Below, one piece after another: positions 30,996 to 40,857 of a stretch of 64,000 nt of DNA. Positions within the stretch are counted from its first letter, which is position 1, and every line of letters starts with the position of its first letter. The translations under genes were made by a program, and so were the position numbers. The stretch is from positions 1 to 64,000 of the forward strand of contig NZ_CALAEQ010000099.1 of the NCBI RefSeq assembly GCF_937891065.1, in the 5' to 3' direction. The notes below the pieces were generated by a model. That model saw nothing but the letters and a program-made list of their open reading frames with translations. It was not told where the DNA came from and did not search any database. The stretch is from an uncultured Lutibacter sp. (GTDB lineage Bacteria; Bacteroidota; Bacteroidia; Flavobacteriales; Flavobacteriaceae).

Positions 30996-32477
30996 TTATA
31001 TTTTTGTAATAGTCATTATATTTTGTTCCAAATCAATCATAATTTCATAGCTTCCTGCTTCTCCATCCTTTAATTGCCATTTATTATCTGGTCCATCACA
31101 TCCGTGAGTAAGAATAAAGTTAGAATCATAAATAGATTGTGATTCAGTAGCTGGATTTATCCAATCTCCATCACACCAATTTCCTTTAAATTTTGAAATT
31201 TTAAATTCACCAATTGGATTACTAGCTCCTAATTCACCATTAAAAATATATACTCCATTTTCATAAGTAAAAGGTGCAGGGTTAGCGATATCCCAACCTG
31301 CTGGACCTCCATCACCAACAACGTAAAGGTTTACTTTTTCAATTTTTATGGTATTACTGAAAGTGTCTAGTGTAATTTTATATCTTCCTTGATCTTCAGA
31401 TGTGATAGTCCATTTATTATCTACTTCACACCCTGAATTTTGTTCAACTTCTGTCAAGCTCAGATCTTGACCATTGACTAAAGGTCTGTACCATTGTCCA
31501 CACCAATCTCCAAGTGCCCCCGCGAAAATTTTAAAGTCTCCCGGAACAAGACTGGCTTCATATGTAAATACAAAAGGGTTACTTGTTCTAGTGAATTCTT
31601 GTGGAGAATCAACATTCCAACCACTTGGGCTAGCATCTCCTACAATCCAAATTTGTGAAAATAGGGGCTCCTCACTTTCTTCAATATTAAACGTAAGTTC
31701 TAATAAATCAATTTCTATTTTATATTTTCCACCTTCTAAAATTTCCCATTGAATATCATCTCCACTACCAGCAATATTATGAATAATACGTGTTGGATCT
31801 GTAGGATCTTGTGTGTAAAAATCTTGGCACCAGCATCCTTCTCTATTTACAGGAAACTTAAAATTCCCTGGAGATAATAAACCTTCATAAGTGAATAAAC
31901 CAGATTTAGTCGTTGAAGGAACCAATTCTATTGCATTTGAAATATCCCAACCTATTGGTGTTGCATCCCCAACAATAAATAATTGACTTGTTACTGGCAA
32001 ATATGGGGTAACCACAAAGCTGGTTGAAGCTGTTTGAGATGAAACACTACTATCTGCAAATATCGCAGTAACTCGAGCTTCAAGTTCTTGAGTTGTATTT
32101 GGTTCAACATTAAAAGTATTCAACAAAATTTGATTTAACGTTTTATAATTAATTGGGAATCCAAACTGATTTTTTCCCATGTCATATTCCAGAGGCATTG
32201 AAAAATCACTTCCTGCTTTATCAATTTCTAGAAAATAAGAAATTGACGAGTTAGTACCTTTATTGCTGCCCGTTGTCCAATTAATTGTTACTGTACTTTC
32301 AGTAAAACGCTCATCCAAAACAACTTCTGAGTCCGATACATTTACAGTAAGAACGTCATCAACATCAAATGAGTTATCTTCTAATTGTTCGTCACATGAA
32401 ATTAATAATGAAGAAAATATTAAAAAGGTTAGAGTGAACAATAGTTTTGAGCAATATTTTATATTTATTTTTTTCAT
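30996..32477 (-). CDS. SusE/SusF-like outer membrane lipoprotein with three starch-binding-type domains
   Basis: Lipobox 'LLISC'; SusE N-terminal domain; three repeats starting 'LFIVGDATPIGWD', 'IWIVGDASPSGWN', 'LYVVGDGGPAGWD'. Confidence 0.9.
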   Translation of the reverse strand: MKKINIKYCSKLLFTLTFLIFSSLLISCDEQLEDNSFDVDDVLTVNVSDSEVVLDERFTESTVTINWTTGSNKGTNSSISYFLEIDKAGSDFSMPLEYDMGKNQFGFPINYKTLNQILLNTFNVEPNTTQELEARVTAIFADSSVSSQTASTSFVVTPYLPVTSQLFIVGDATPIGWDISNAIELVPSTTKSGLFTYEGLLSPGNFKFPVNREGCWCQDFYTQDPTDPTRIIHNIAGSGDDIQWEILEGGKYKIEIDLLELTFNIEESEEPLFSQIWIVGDASPSGWNVDSPQEFTRTSNPFVFTYEASLVPGDFKIFAGALGDWCGQWYRPLVNGQDLSLTEVEQNSGCEVDNKWTITSEDQGRYKITLDTFSNTIKIEKVNLYVVGDGGPAGWDIANPAPFTYENGVYIFNGELGASNPIGEFKISKFKGNWCDGDWINPATESQSIYDSNFILTHGCDGPDNKWQLKDGEAGSYEIMIDLEQNIMTITKI

Positions 32478-32490
32478 AATCTTAGTTTTA

Positions 32491-33969
32491 TTAGTATCCT
32501 GGATTTTGAGTTAGATTAGGATTTCTATCTCTTTCTATTTGAGGTACAGGGAATAGTAAATGTTTTTCCGATGCATTTGTCTTACCAATTGAATGAAGAA
32601 AATCAAGACCATATTGCCCATTATTTATTCTAATAAGATCAAACCATCGCTGACCTTCAAAAGCAAGTTCCATTCTACGTTCATGTAATATCGCTTCCTT
32701 TAAAGAAATTTGATCCATTCCCGATGAAATATCTAGTAAACCTGCCCTATTTCTCACTATATTTAAAGACGTTTCAGCTTGTGAACTTTGCCCTAATTCA
32801 TTCAATGCTTCTGCTTTCATTAATAATACATCTGCAAAACGTAAAACAGGGAAATTTAACGGACTATTATCATAGGATGATGATACATCCAGAGGAACTA
32901 AATATTTTCTAACATTATAACCTGTTAGTGAATATGCAGCATCATAAGACTTTTCATCAAAATCAGGACCACCTTCAAATAAAATAGTTGCTCCCTTCCT
33001 TAAATCATTAGGTTCATATTCATTAACAAATTCTTGTGTTGGTTGATTCCACCCCCATGCACCAGCAACAAAATCAGAACCTCTTGGGCCCATAAATGTA
33101 CTTAACCATGATGATTGATTTTCATTACCCCAAAAACTAAACCCACCATTACTTGCGTATTGAACCTCAAAAATAGATTCAGCTGAATTTTCAGTATATG
33201 GATTAAAATTATCTGAGTAATTATCATTTAGACGATAACCTAACCCTTCAAGCTCAGTTGTTAGTGTAACAACTTTATCCCAATTTCCTAATGTGAGATA
33301 AACCTTTGCTAAGATACCTAGAGCAGCTCCTTTACTTGCCCTTCCTAAATCTGTTCCTGAATAACTATCTTTTGTTGGCAGCAATTCTATTGCATTTTCA
33401 AGATCACTTATAATTTGGTCATAAACATCATTTTTAGAAACCCTTTCAGGGTATAAACTATCATCTGAAGACTGAGGCTCGGTAATTAAGGGAACATCCC
33501 CAAAATATCTTGTTAAAATAAAATAATAATGAGCTCTAAGAAAATACGCTTCTCCAATGGATCTATTTTTTATGGCTTCGTCAATTTCTAGGCTTGGAGC
33601 AACATCTAATACAATATTTGACATTAAGATTCCTGGCCAAGGGCCTCTCCAAAGGTCTAAAACTCCAGCATTATCAGTATTTGTGACAAAATTAGTCATA
33701 TCTTGAGTTTCTATACCATCAGATCCTCCACCAGCTCCAACAATACTATTCCCTGCCATGATATCAGATGTCCACATTCTTAAATTGTATAGCTTAGGCC
33801 ATTGCAGAGGTTGATACACTCCATTTACAACAGTAATCAATTCTTCTGCAGTAGCTGGATAATTTTCCGTATTTATTGTATCTAAGGGTGTTTTATCTAA
33901 AAAATCCTCAGAACAATTAATCATTGAAATAACTACTATTAGTAGTAATATAATTTTAATTTTTTTCAT
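32491..33969 (-). CDS. susD: RagB/SusD family nutrient uptake lipoprotein
   Basis: 'MINCSEDFLDKTPLDTINTENYPATAEEL', 'RAHYYFILTRYFGDVPLITEP', C-terminal 'HERRMELAFEGQRWFDLIR'. Confidence 0.96.
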   Translation of the reverse strand: MKKIKIILLLIVVISMINCSEDFLDKTPLDTINTENYPATAEELITVVNGVYQPLQWPKLYNLRMWTSDIMAGNSIVGAGGGSDGIETQDMTNFVTNTDNAGVLDLWRGPWPGILMSNIVLDVAPSLEIDEAIKNRSIGEAYFLRAHYYFILTRYFGDVPLITEPQSSDDSLYPERVSKNDVYDQIISDLENAIELLPTKDSYSGTDLGRASKGAALGILAKVYLTLGNWDKVVTLTTELEGLGYRLNDNYSDNFNPYTENSAESIFEVQYASNGGFSFWGNENQSSWLSTFMGPRGSDFVAGAWGWNQPTQEFVNEYEPNDLRKGATILFEGGPDFDEKSYDAAYSLTGYNVRKYLVPLDVSSSYDNSPLNFPVLRFADVLLMKAEALNELGQSSQAETSLNIVRNRAGLLDISSGMDQISLKEAILHERRMELAFEGQRWFDLIRINNGQYGLDFLHSIGKTNASEKHLLFPVPQIERDRNPNLTQNPGY

Positions 33970-33980
33970 TTTTATATAAT

Positions 33981-36900
33981 TTAAAATCCAATGTTTAATC
34001 CAACAGAAATAGTTTTAGTTGTAGGATAAAGATTATTATCTATCCCTCCAATTGAAACTTCTGGATCTAGTCCATTATAACTTGTTAGTGTTAATAAGTT
34101 TTTACCAGAAATATATATTCTAGAATAATCAAATAATTTTGTCAAGAAAAACTCTTTTGGAATATTGTATGTTAGCGTTATATTTTTAACTCGTAAATAA
34201 GATCCATCTTCTATATATCTGCTTGAGGCTCGACTGTTATTATTTGGATCCCCAAATACCGCACGTGGAATAGAATTACTTGTACCAGGTCCTGTCCATC
34301 TGTCTAAAACTGAATTTAATTGATTAGTAGTTATAGACATTCCTTCGGTATATATTCTATTAGCATTAAATATTTCATTACCATAAACTCCTTGTAAAAA
34401 AATATTTAATTTAAAATCACCCAAAGTAAATGTATTGTTTAAAGAAAACGTCAAATCAGGATTAGGGTCACCTAAAAAAGTTCTGTCTTCATCAGTAATT
34501 AAACCATCATTATTGAGGTCTTTATAACGAATATCCCCAGGAGAAGTACTATTACTAATAGAAGTTCCGGGCACTTGTACTGCGTGATTATCAACTTCTG
34601 TTTGAGTTTGAAAAATACCGTCATGTACAAACCCATAAAAAACATCAACTGGATAACCACTTTGGATTCTAGAAAGGTTATAATTTAATCCTATACCTCC
34701 TCTAATTAATGGAGTATCACTGTTTATATCAATAACCTCGTTTTTATTAAACGAAAAAACAATATCTGAATCCCATGAGAAATTTTCTTTATCAATATTT
34801 CTAGAATTAACAATAACCTCAATCCCTTTGTTTTTAATCTCACCTGCATTAATATAGGGAACATAAATGTCAGAATAACCTGAAGTTACTGGTACAGATT
34901 GAGGAACAAGCATGTCTTTCGTATTTTTAATATAAGCATCAATTATTAACTTGATTCTATTATCAAACAAACTAGCATCTAATCCAATATTAAGTTGTTC
35001 TTGAGACTCCCACTTGACATTTGAATTTGGTAATACTGTTGGTACAGCTGCACTTACTAAATTACCATTAAAATTATATAAATTAGTGCTATAAGATGAT
35101 GCGAAAGAATAATTACCTATTTCTTGATTTCCAGTAATTCCAAAACCTGCTCTCAGTTTTATATTATTAATAAATTTTGATTTAAAAAAATCCTCGCTTG
35201 AAACTCTCCAGGCTAACGATCCAGACGGAAAGGTACCATATTTATTATCCTTACCAAATCTAGAAGAACCATCACGTCTAATAGTAGCCGTCAAATAGTA
35301 TTTGCTTTTATAATCAAAATTTGTTCTTGCAAAATAAGAGAATAAAGCCCACTCTGAACCTGTTCCATTTAAAGTTACTTGATCTACCCCATTGTTTAAT
35401 GTTTGCGATAGTTCACTTGGGAAATTTTGAATAGATCCATTTATAAATTCAAAATTATTCTCTTGCGCACTTGTACCAAGAAGTGCTGTAAGGTTTAATC
35501 CATTTTCAAAATTCTTCTTGTATGTTAAGGTATTATCCCAAAGCCAGGTTATGCTCTGGTTAGAAGATTCACTTAAATATGCATTCTGTTGAACATCTGA
35601 ATCCCATTCATATGAGGGAACCCACGTTCTATTTTTCCAGAAATTTGCTTCTATTCCTAAAACCGTTTTGAAGGTGAAATTATTTAATAAAGATAATTCT
35701 CCAAATACAGTTCCTTGAATATTATACCCTTTAGTTACATTGTCTACAATATTTGCTTTCCCTATTGGATTATCAACATCTCCTGAATAAATAGGTTGTC
35801 CTATAGGTCCTGAATAATTTCCATTCTCTCTATATATTGGTTGTGTTGGTAAAGATAGAATCGTATTTCTAATATTATAATCTCCCTGAGATTTAATATC
35901 ATGATTTAATTTAAAATTATTACCAAACTTCAATTTATCTGAAATTTTTGTTTCAGTGTTGAATTGTAAAATATATCTATTATAATCAGTATTAAGAATA
36001 ATCCCTTCCTGATTAAAAATATTCATAGAAGTATATACTGTAGTCTTTTCATTACCATTTGAATAGGATAATGTATAATTATTTGACATTGCATTATTAA
36101 AAAAAGGTGCCAACCAATCCGTCCCTTTTCCTAACTGTTCTGGATTTGCAAAATCTATATTTGGAGTCATTCCTCCATTAATCAACATTTCATTACTTAG
36201 TGTTGCAAATTCAGAGGCATTCAAAACAGATAACATATTTGTAGCTTCGCTAAATCCAGTAAACGTATCGAAAGATACAGTGGCTTCACCTTTTTTACCT
36301 TTCTTAGTTGTAATTATAACAACACCATTAGCCCCTCTAGACCCATAGATAGCCGTAGATGATGCATCTTTAAGGATATGTAAAGACGCAATATCATTCA
36401 TGTTCACCTGATTCAAACCTCCATTTAATGGCATCCCATCAACTACAATTAAAGGTTCATTGTTTCCTATTGTACCTGTTCCTCTAATTCTGAAAGATGG
36501 ATTATCACCTGGCTTACCTGAAGTTACTACTTGAACACCTGAAGCGCGCCCTTGGATTGCATCTCCAACATTTGCAACTGGCTGTCCAACTATCTCTTCT
36601 ATATCAACTGATGATACTGCACCTGTTAAATCTTTGGATTTTACTGAACCATATCCGACTACTACAACTTCATCTAAAGAATTAAGATCTGGCAATAATT
36701 TTACAAAAATAGATGGAGTTTTGACAGCAATTCTTTGTGTCTTATATCCAACATAACTAATTACTAATATGGAATTAGCTTTCTTTACAAATATTTCAAA
36801 ATTACCATCAAAATCAGTAGTTGCACCATTATCTGAACCTTCCTCAATAATAGAAGCTCCTGGTAAGGGTGTTTCGTTTTCATCTACAATTTTTCCTACA

Positions 36901-37019
36901 ACTTTAAAATTTGTATTACTTTCTTGTGCTGACAATATCGTGGTCGACATTATTAGGATTAAAAGAGTAACAAGAAATTTTACCCTTTTATAAAAAGAAC
37001 AATTTAGTTTAATATTCAT
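33981..37019 (-). CDS. susC: SusC/RagA family TonB-linked outer membrane protein
   Basis: 'VVGYGSVKSKDLTGAVSSV', 'GEPLPGASI'-like CarboxypepD_reg domain, 'SSTAIYGSRGANGVVIITTKKGK'. Confidence 0.97.
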   Translation of the reverse strand: MNIKLNCSFYKRVKFLVTLLILIMSTTILSAQESNTNFKVVGKIVDENETPLPGASIIEEGSDNGATTDFDGNFEIFVKKANSILVISYVGYKTQRIAVKTPSIFVKLLPDLNSLDEVVVVGYGSVKSKDLTGAVSSVDIEEIVGQPVANVGDAIQGRASGVQVVTSGKPGDNPSFRIRGTGTIGNNEPLIVVDGMPLNGGLNQVNMNDIASLHILKDASSTAIYGSRGANGVVIITTKKGKKGEATVSFDTFTGFSEATNMLSVLNASEFATLSNEMLINGGMTPNIDFANPEQLGKGTDWLAPFFNNAMSNNYTLSYSNGNEKTTVYTSMNIFNQEGIILNTDYNRYILQFNTETKISDKLKFGNNFKLNHDIKSQGDYNIRNTILSLPTQPIYRENGNYSGPIGQPIYSGDVDNPIGKANIVDNVTKGYNIQGTVFGELSLLNNFTFKTVLGIEANFWKNRTWVPSYEWDSDVQQNAYLSESSNQSITWLWDNTLTYKKNFENGLNLTALLGTSAQENNFEFINGSIQNFPSELSQTLNNGVDQVTLNGTGSEWALFSYFARTNFDYKSKYYLTATIRRDGSSRFGKDNKYGTFPSGSLAWRVSSEDFFKSKFINNIKLRAGFGITGNQEIGNYSFASSYSTNLYNFNGNLVSAAVPTVLPNSNVKWESQEQLNIGLDASLFDNRIKLIIDAYIKNTKDMLVPQSVPVTSGYSDIYVPYINAGEIKNKGIEVIVNSRNIDKENFSWDSDIVFSFNKNEVIDINSDTPLIRGGIGLNYNLSRIQSGYPVDVFYGFVHDGIFQTQTEVDNHAVQVPGTSISNSTSPGDIRYKDLNNDGLITDEDRTFLGDPNPDLTFSLNNTFTLGDFKLNIFLQGVYGNEIFNANRIYTEGMSITTNQLNSVLDRWTGPGTSNSIPRAVFGDPNNNSRASSRYIEDGSYLRVKNITLTYNIPKEFFLTKLFDYSRIYISGKNLLTLTSYNGLDPEVSIGGIDNNLYPTTKTISVGLNIGF

Positions 37020-37257
37020 AAATTTTGATTTGTTAATTACTTGTTCAGTTAAATATCAAAACATACAATAATGAAATACTGCACACTTATTTAACAAATT
37101 TCCAAAATTTAACAGCTTAAATTACTTGTAAAAATATTTGTATAGATAAATATTAATAAATACATAGTGTCATAAAACTTAAAAAACTATTAATCAGACA
37201 TGTAAAAAACAAAAGAGTAAAATAAATATATAGAAAAAAAGATGTAAAAAAATTATT

Positions 37258-38940
37258 TTAGAGCTTTAAAGTAGTAATTTCTAGTAAATTTTGATCAAAA
37301 TCATTCTTATCTACTATAGCTCTATTACGTATTTTAGTTTTATAAGCATAAATAGAATTTACAGAATACCCTAAAATTTGAGCGATAATCTCATTGTGTT
37401 TTACACCCAATCTTATCAAAGCAAAAATTCGTAATTCATTTGAAAGGTGTCGTTCATTTTTTAGTTTAACTTTATACTCATCCTTCATCAAAGAATTAAA
37501 TTCATTTATAAAGTTAGGAAATAGCTTCATAAAGGCATCATCAAAATTTAGTAAGACTTTTTCTTTTTCTTTCTTTATATTATAATTTGCCACATGGCGC
37601 TTTGCCTTTTCAAAATTTTCTTCAAGAATACATTTCTCTATTCTATGTCTAAAATATTTCAGCTTTTCAAATATATCATCGTACTGCGTGAAAAAGAATC
37701 CTAGATATTCTTCCTTAATTTTATTAGATTCTAATAGATTCTCATTAATTACTTTTATCCTTAAGTTATGCTCCTTGATTTGTTTATTAACATTCGTTAA
37801 TTCAATGTTGATTTTTTCAAGATTAGTATGCGCTTCTGATATTTCTTTTTTAGCCTTTTTTAGCTTTCTATATTGCATATAGATTATAAAGAAAAAACAA
37901 AGAACAAATAACAGAAATAAACTAATAATGATATTTTGCCAATACAATCTCTCTTTTTCTTTTTCTACATTTAGCACCATTTCTTGCTCTATTAATGGTA
38001 AAATCGCACCTACTTGAATTTTTCTCTGTTGAGCTCCATAAAACAAAGCATCTTCATTAGCTTTGTGAATTAAAACAGATGCATTTTTAATATCACCTTT
38101 TTTAAAAAGAATTTCAGACAATTTAATAATTGCTAAAGATTCCTTTGCTGAAGTCTTAATATCTGAAATAACTGCTTTTGCAAAATAGTTTATTGCCTGT
38201 TCACTTTTATCTAGTTGTAAATATAAATCTCCAACCATATAATTCACTAGTGCCTTATCTCTAATTCCAATACTATCTTGAAGTAAATATTTGAATTCAT
38301 CAAGTGCCTCCTCAGTTTGATTGTTCTTTGATTTGTTAAATATCCTTAAAAAGGAATTGAAAAATGTATTTTCATCTGTATTTTCTAATGCTTTTTCTCT
38401 ATAATAATTGGCTTGCTTTTTGTAATCTAAATAAAAATTTGGAATATTATTATATTCAGCCATATCTCCATAGCAACGTCCCATTAAACCATAATAAAGT
38501 GAACGATAGTTTTTTGGCATATCAACCGGATTTATTGATTCTAAAAAGCTAAAAGCTTCTTTGTACATTCCAGCTGAAACACTTATATCTGCTAAATTTA
38601 TATTTGCAGTATTTACTATTAAATTATCATTAATCTTAAGTGCTATTTTTTTTGCTCGTAACGCATAGTGAAAGGCAGAATCCCTTTTAAAAACTTTATA
38701 TTCTTGAAATAATTGCTCATTTAAATAATAGAGAGTTATTAAATCCTTTTTATTCGTACTTAGTAGTGTTTTTTTTATGCTGTTAATATTGAGTATCTTT
38801 TCCTTATCATACCCTAAAGAAGATTTGATAACTTTATTTAGATTTACTAGAGTATTATTTTCTTGACCATTAATATTTTGAGGTATAAAAAAATAAATAC
38901 ATACTGATAATAAAAAACCTCTCAATAGATATGTTTTCAC
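37258..38940 (-). CDS. Membrane TPR regulator with C-terminal LuxR-like HTH (DUF6377/SusR-like type), PUL regulator
   Basis: Signal peptide, TPRs, TM 'NIIISLFLLFVLCFFFIIYMQY', coiled coil, C-terminal 'ELRIFALIRLGVKHNEIIAQILGYSVNSIYAYKTKIRNRAI'. Confidence 0.85.
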   Translation of the reverse strand: MKTYLLRGFLLSVCIYFFIPQNINGQENNTLVNLNKVIKSSLGYDKEKILNINSIKKTLLSTNKKDLITLYYLNEQLFQEYKVFKRDSAFHYALRAKKIALKINDNLIVNTANINLADISVSAGMYKEAFSFLESINPVDMPKNYRSLYYGLMGRCYGDMAEYNNIPNFYLDYKKQANYYREKALENTDENTFFNSFLRIFNKSKNNQTEEALDEFKYLLQDSIGIRDKALVNYMVGDLYLQLDKSEQAINYFAKAVISDIKTSAKESLAIIKLSEILFKKGDIKNASVLIHKANEDALFYGAQQRKIQVGAILPLIEQEMVLNVEKEKERLYWQNIIISLFLLFVLCFFFIIYMQYRKLKKAKKEISEAHTNLEKINIELTNVNKQIKEHNLRIKVINENLLESNKIKEEYLGFFFTQYDDIFEKLKYFRHRIEKCILEENFEKAKRHVANYNIKKEKEKVLLNFDDAFMKLFPNFINEFNSLMKDEYKVKLKNERHLSNELRIFALIRLGVKHNEIIAQILGYSVNSIYAYKTKIRNRAIVDKNDFDQNLLEITTLKL

Positions 38941-39035
38941 AATTAATATTTAGAATTCTTAAAAATATAAAGGTAATTTATTTATACAAATATTAAAATA
39001 ATGGTAAATAAGTATTTATAACTTACTTACCATAC

Positions 39036-40232
39036 CTACCCCTTTAATTTCAACTTATTTATTTCTTCACTAACTTTCCTTTTTATTACTTTCCCATAAC
39101 TATCTTCAGTTGTTATTATACTGCTATGTCCAAGAAGCTGTGATACAATCTCCATAGGCACATCATTATATAACAGTACAGTAGATGCAAATGTTTTCCT
39201 TGCAGTATGAGTTGTCAATCTTTTAGTTATTCCTAGGATATTTGCTATTTCCTTTAAGTAAGAATTATAACGTTGGTTACTACATATTTCAAAAACTACC
39301 TCAGAATTATCATCCTCATACTTTTTAATCAGCTGTTTAGCTTTAGGTAACAATGGAACACTAATATTCTTTTGTGTTTTCTCCCTTTTCATTTCAATCC
39401 ACAATTCACCATCAAAACCTATAACAATATGTTGTTTTTTAAGATTTTTGATTTCATTATATGCCAATCCTGTATAACAACTAAATACAAACCAATCTTT
39501 AACTTGTTGTAATCTTGGTTGAACAAATTGATGGTTTTCTAAATTCTCTAATTCATCTACAGATAAAAACACAATTTCCTTCTTGATATGCTTAGCTCTG
39601 TACAATAAAAATGGGTCTTTATCTAAATACCCTTCAGCTACTGCAACCTTAACAGATTTTCTGAAACGTTGTATATTCTTATTCACAGTAATTTGTTTAT
39701 GGTTCTTCTCTGTTTTCAGATAATAATCAAAGTCAAATAAAAACTGAAGTCTTAGCTTATTTAACGGTAGATCATTGGTTTTATATTTCCATTTAATAAA
39801 AGATTTTACATTGTTTTTTACATAGTAGGATTTGTTCCAAGTTATCTGCTTAATGTCTATTCCTATAAGCTTTTTTAGCTTATCTAAGAACGCTTCAAAG
39901 TATTCAATTACATTGTGTTCTTTAGCTATTTTCACGCCTTTATACAGCATGTAAATATCATCTACAGAAAAGTTTTCTTCCTGAATTTGAAGGAATAAAA
40001 AAGCCCTATTAATTTTACTTTTAATAAGGCTTAGTTGTGTGTTGATGTTGTCATTTTCATCATTAGGAGGTTTAGCATTTTGGTGCTTACTATCCCAGAA
40101 TGATGGATTTATAAATAATCCTGTAGAGAATTCTTTTCTATTTTTATTGTAGGTGGTTCTGCATTTTATAACAGATTTATCTTTTTTATTCGTTTTTGAT
40201 TTATCTATATAAAACCTTATTGTAATTTTCAT
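39036..40232 (-). CDS. Tyrosine-type site-specific integrase
   Basis: 'SCYTGLAYNEIKNLKKQHI', 'RLTTHTARKTFASTVLL', 'VSQLLGHSSIITTEDSYGKV'; 398 aa; adjacent to attR. Confidence 0.95.
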   Translation of the reverse strand: MKITIRFYIDKSKTNKKDKSVIKCRTTYNKNRKEFSTGLFINPSFWDSKHQNAKPPNDENDNINTQLSLIKSKINRAFLFLQIQEENFSVDDIYMLYKGVKIAKEHNVIEYFEAFLDKLKKLIGIDIKQITWNKSYYVKNNVKSFIKWKYKTNDLPLNKLRLQFLFDFDYYLKTEKNHKQITVNKNIQRFRKSVKVAVAEGYLDKDPFLLYRAKHIKKEIVFLSVDELENLENHQFVQPRLQQVKDWFVFSCYTGLAYNEIKNLKKQHIVIGFDGELWIEMKREKTQKNISVPLLPKAKQLIKKYEDDNSEVVFEICSNQRYNSYLKEIANILGITKRLTTHTARKTFASTVLLYNDVPMEIVSQLLGHSSIITTEDSYGKVIKRKVSEEINKLKLKG

Positions 40233-40262
40233 AATTGTATGTTTTTGAAGATGATTAAAAAT

Positions 40263-40304
40263 GGGGCACCTTTTAAAAATAGTGGGGCACCTAATAGGGC
40301 ACCT
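40263..40304 (+). promoter_or_regulatory. Three direct copies of (G)GGGCACCT between integrase start and attR; candidate integrase arm-type sites
   Basis: GGGGCACCT at 40263-40271 and 40284-40292; GGGCACCT at 40297-40304. Confidence 0.45.
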
Positions 40305-40409
40305 TTTTTACTCAAAAAAGTTGACAAGTTGGCAAATTGTAGGTAAATGCAATGAATGCATATAATGCAATAATATTAGGAAGTATGTAGTGTTCAACCT
40401 GTATAAAAT

Positions 40410-40458
40410 AAAAAAGCCTCTACATTTCTGTAAAGGCTTTCAGCACTTGAGCTCCCCC
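40410..40458. repeat. attR: 49-bp direct repeat overlapping the last 7 nt of tRNA-Asn and its terminator
   Basis: Identical to 20037-20085. Confidence 0.95.
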
Positions 40459-40525
40459 TCTTGGACTCGAACCAAGGACCCTCTGATTAACAGTCAGATG
40501 CTCTAACCAACTGAGCTAAGGAGGA
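40452..40525 (-). tRNA. tRNA-Asn (GTT)
   Basis: Minus strand TCCTCCTTAGCTCAGTTGGTTAGAGCATCTGACTGTTAATCAGAGGGTCCTTGGTTCGAGTCCAAGAGGGGGAG; cloverleaf arms pair; anticodon GTT. Confidence 0.96.
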
Positions 40526-40857
40526 ATTTATTCTCTTTTGCGAGTGCAAATATACAAGGTTTTATACTTTTTGCAAGATTTTTTTAGAAAAAAAATAAGA
40601 TTTTATCATTTTTTTTTTACTATTCAAGTAACTACCTGAAAATTAAACTTTAAAAGTGAAAATAAATTAATGATTATTTTATTAAGTTTTCATTATTTAG
40701 TGCTAATTAAACATAGAAAATATTGCATATTTACTATAACTCACCTATTTGTATTAAAAATATAATAATTACAATTAAGCTTTTAATAAATCGATGGTTT
40801 TGTTAAAAATTGTATTTTAGCCGTTACTAAACAAATCATTGACTATTAACAATAAAT

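Larger units (their letters stand above)
20037..40458. mobile_element. Integrated genomic island (about 20.4 kb) at tRNA-Asn, carrying an alpha-glucan/dextran-type PUL
   Basis: 49-bp flanking direct repeats, tRNA-Asn 3' end at the right boundary, tyrosine recombinase gene next to the right repeat, contiguous PUL cargo. Confidence 0.88.

Noticed and set aside
20037-40458. Island as a conjugative element (ICE) or prophage
   Set aside because: No relaxase, Tra/Mob, VirB/D4, capsid or terminase-like genes among the ORFs; only an integrase and PUL cargo.
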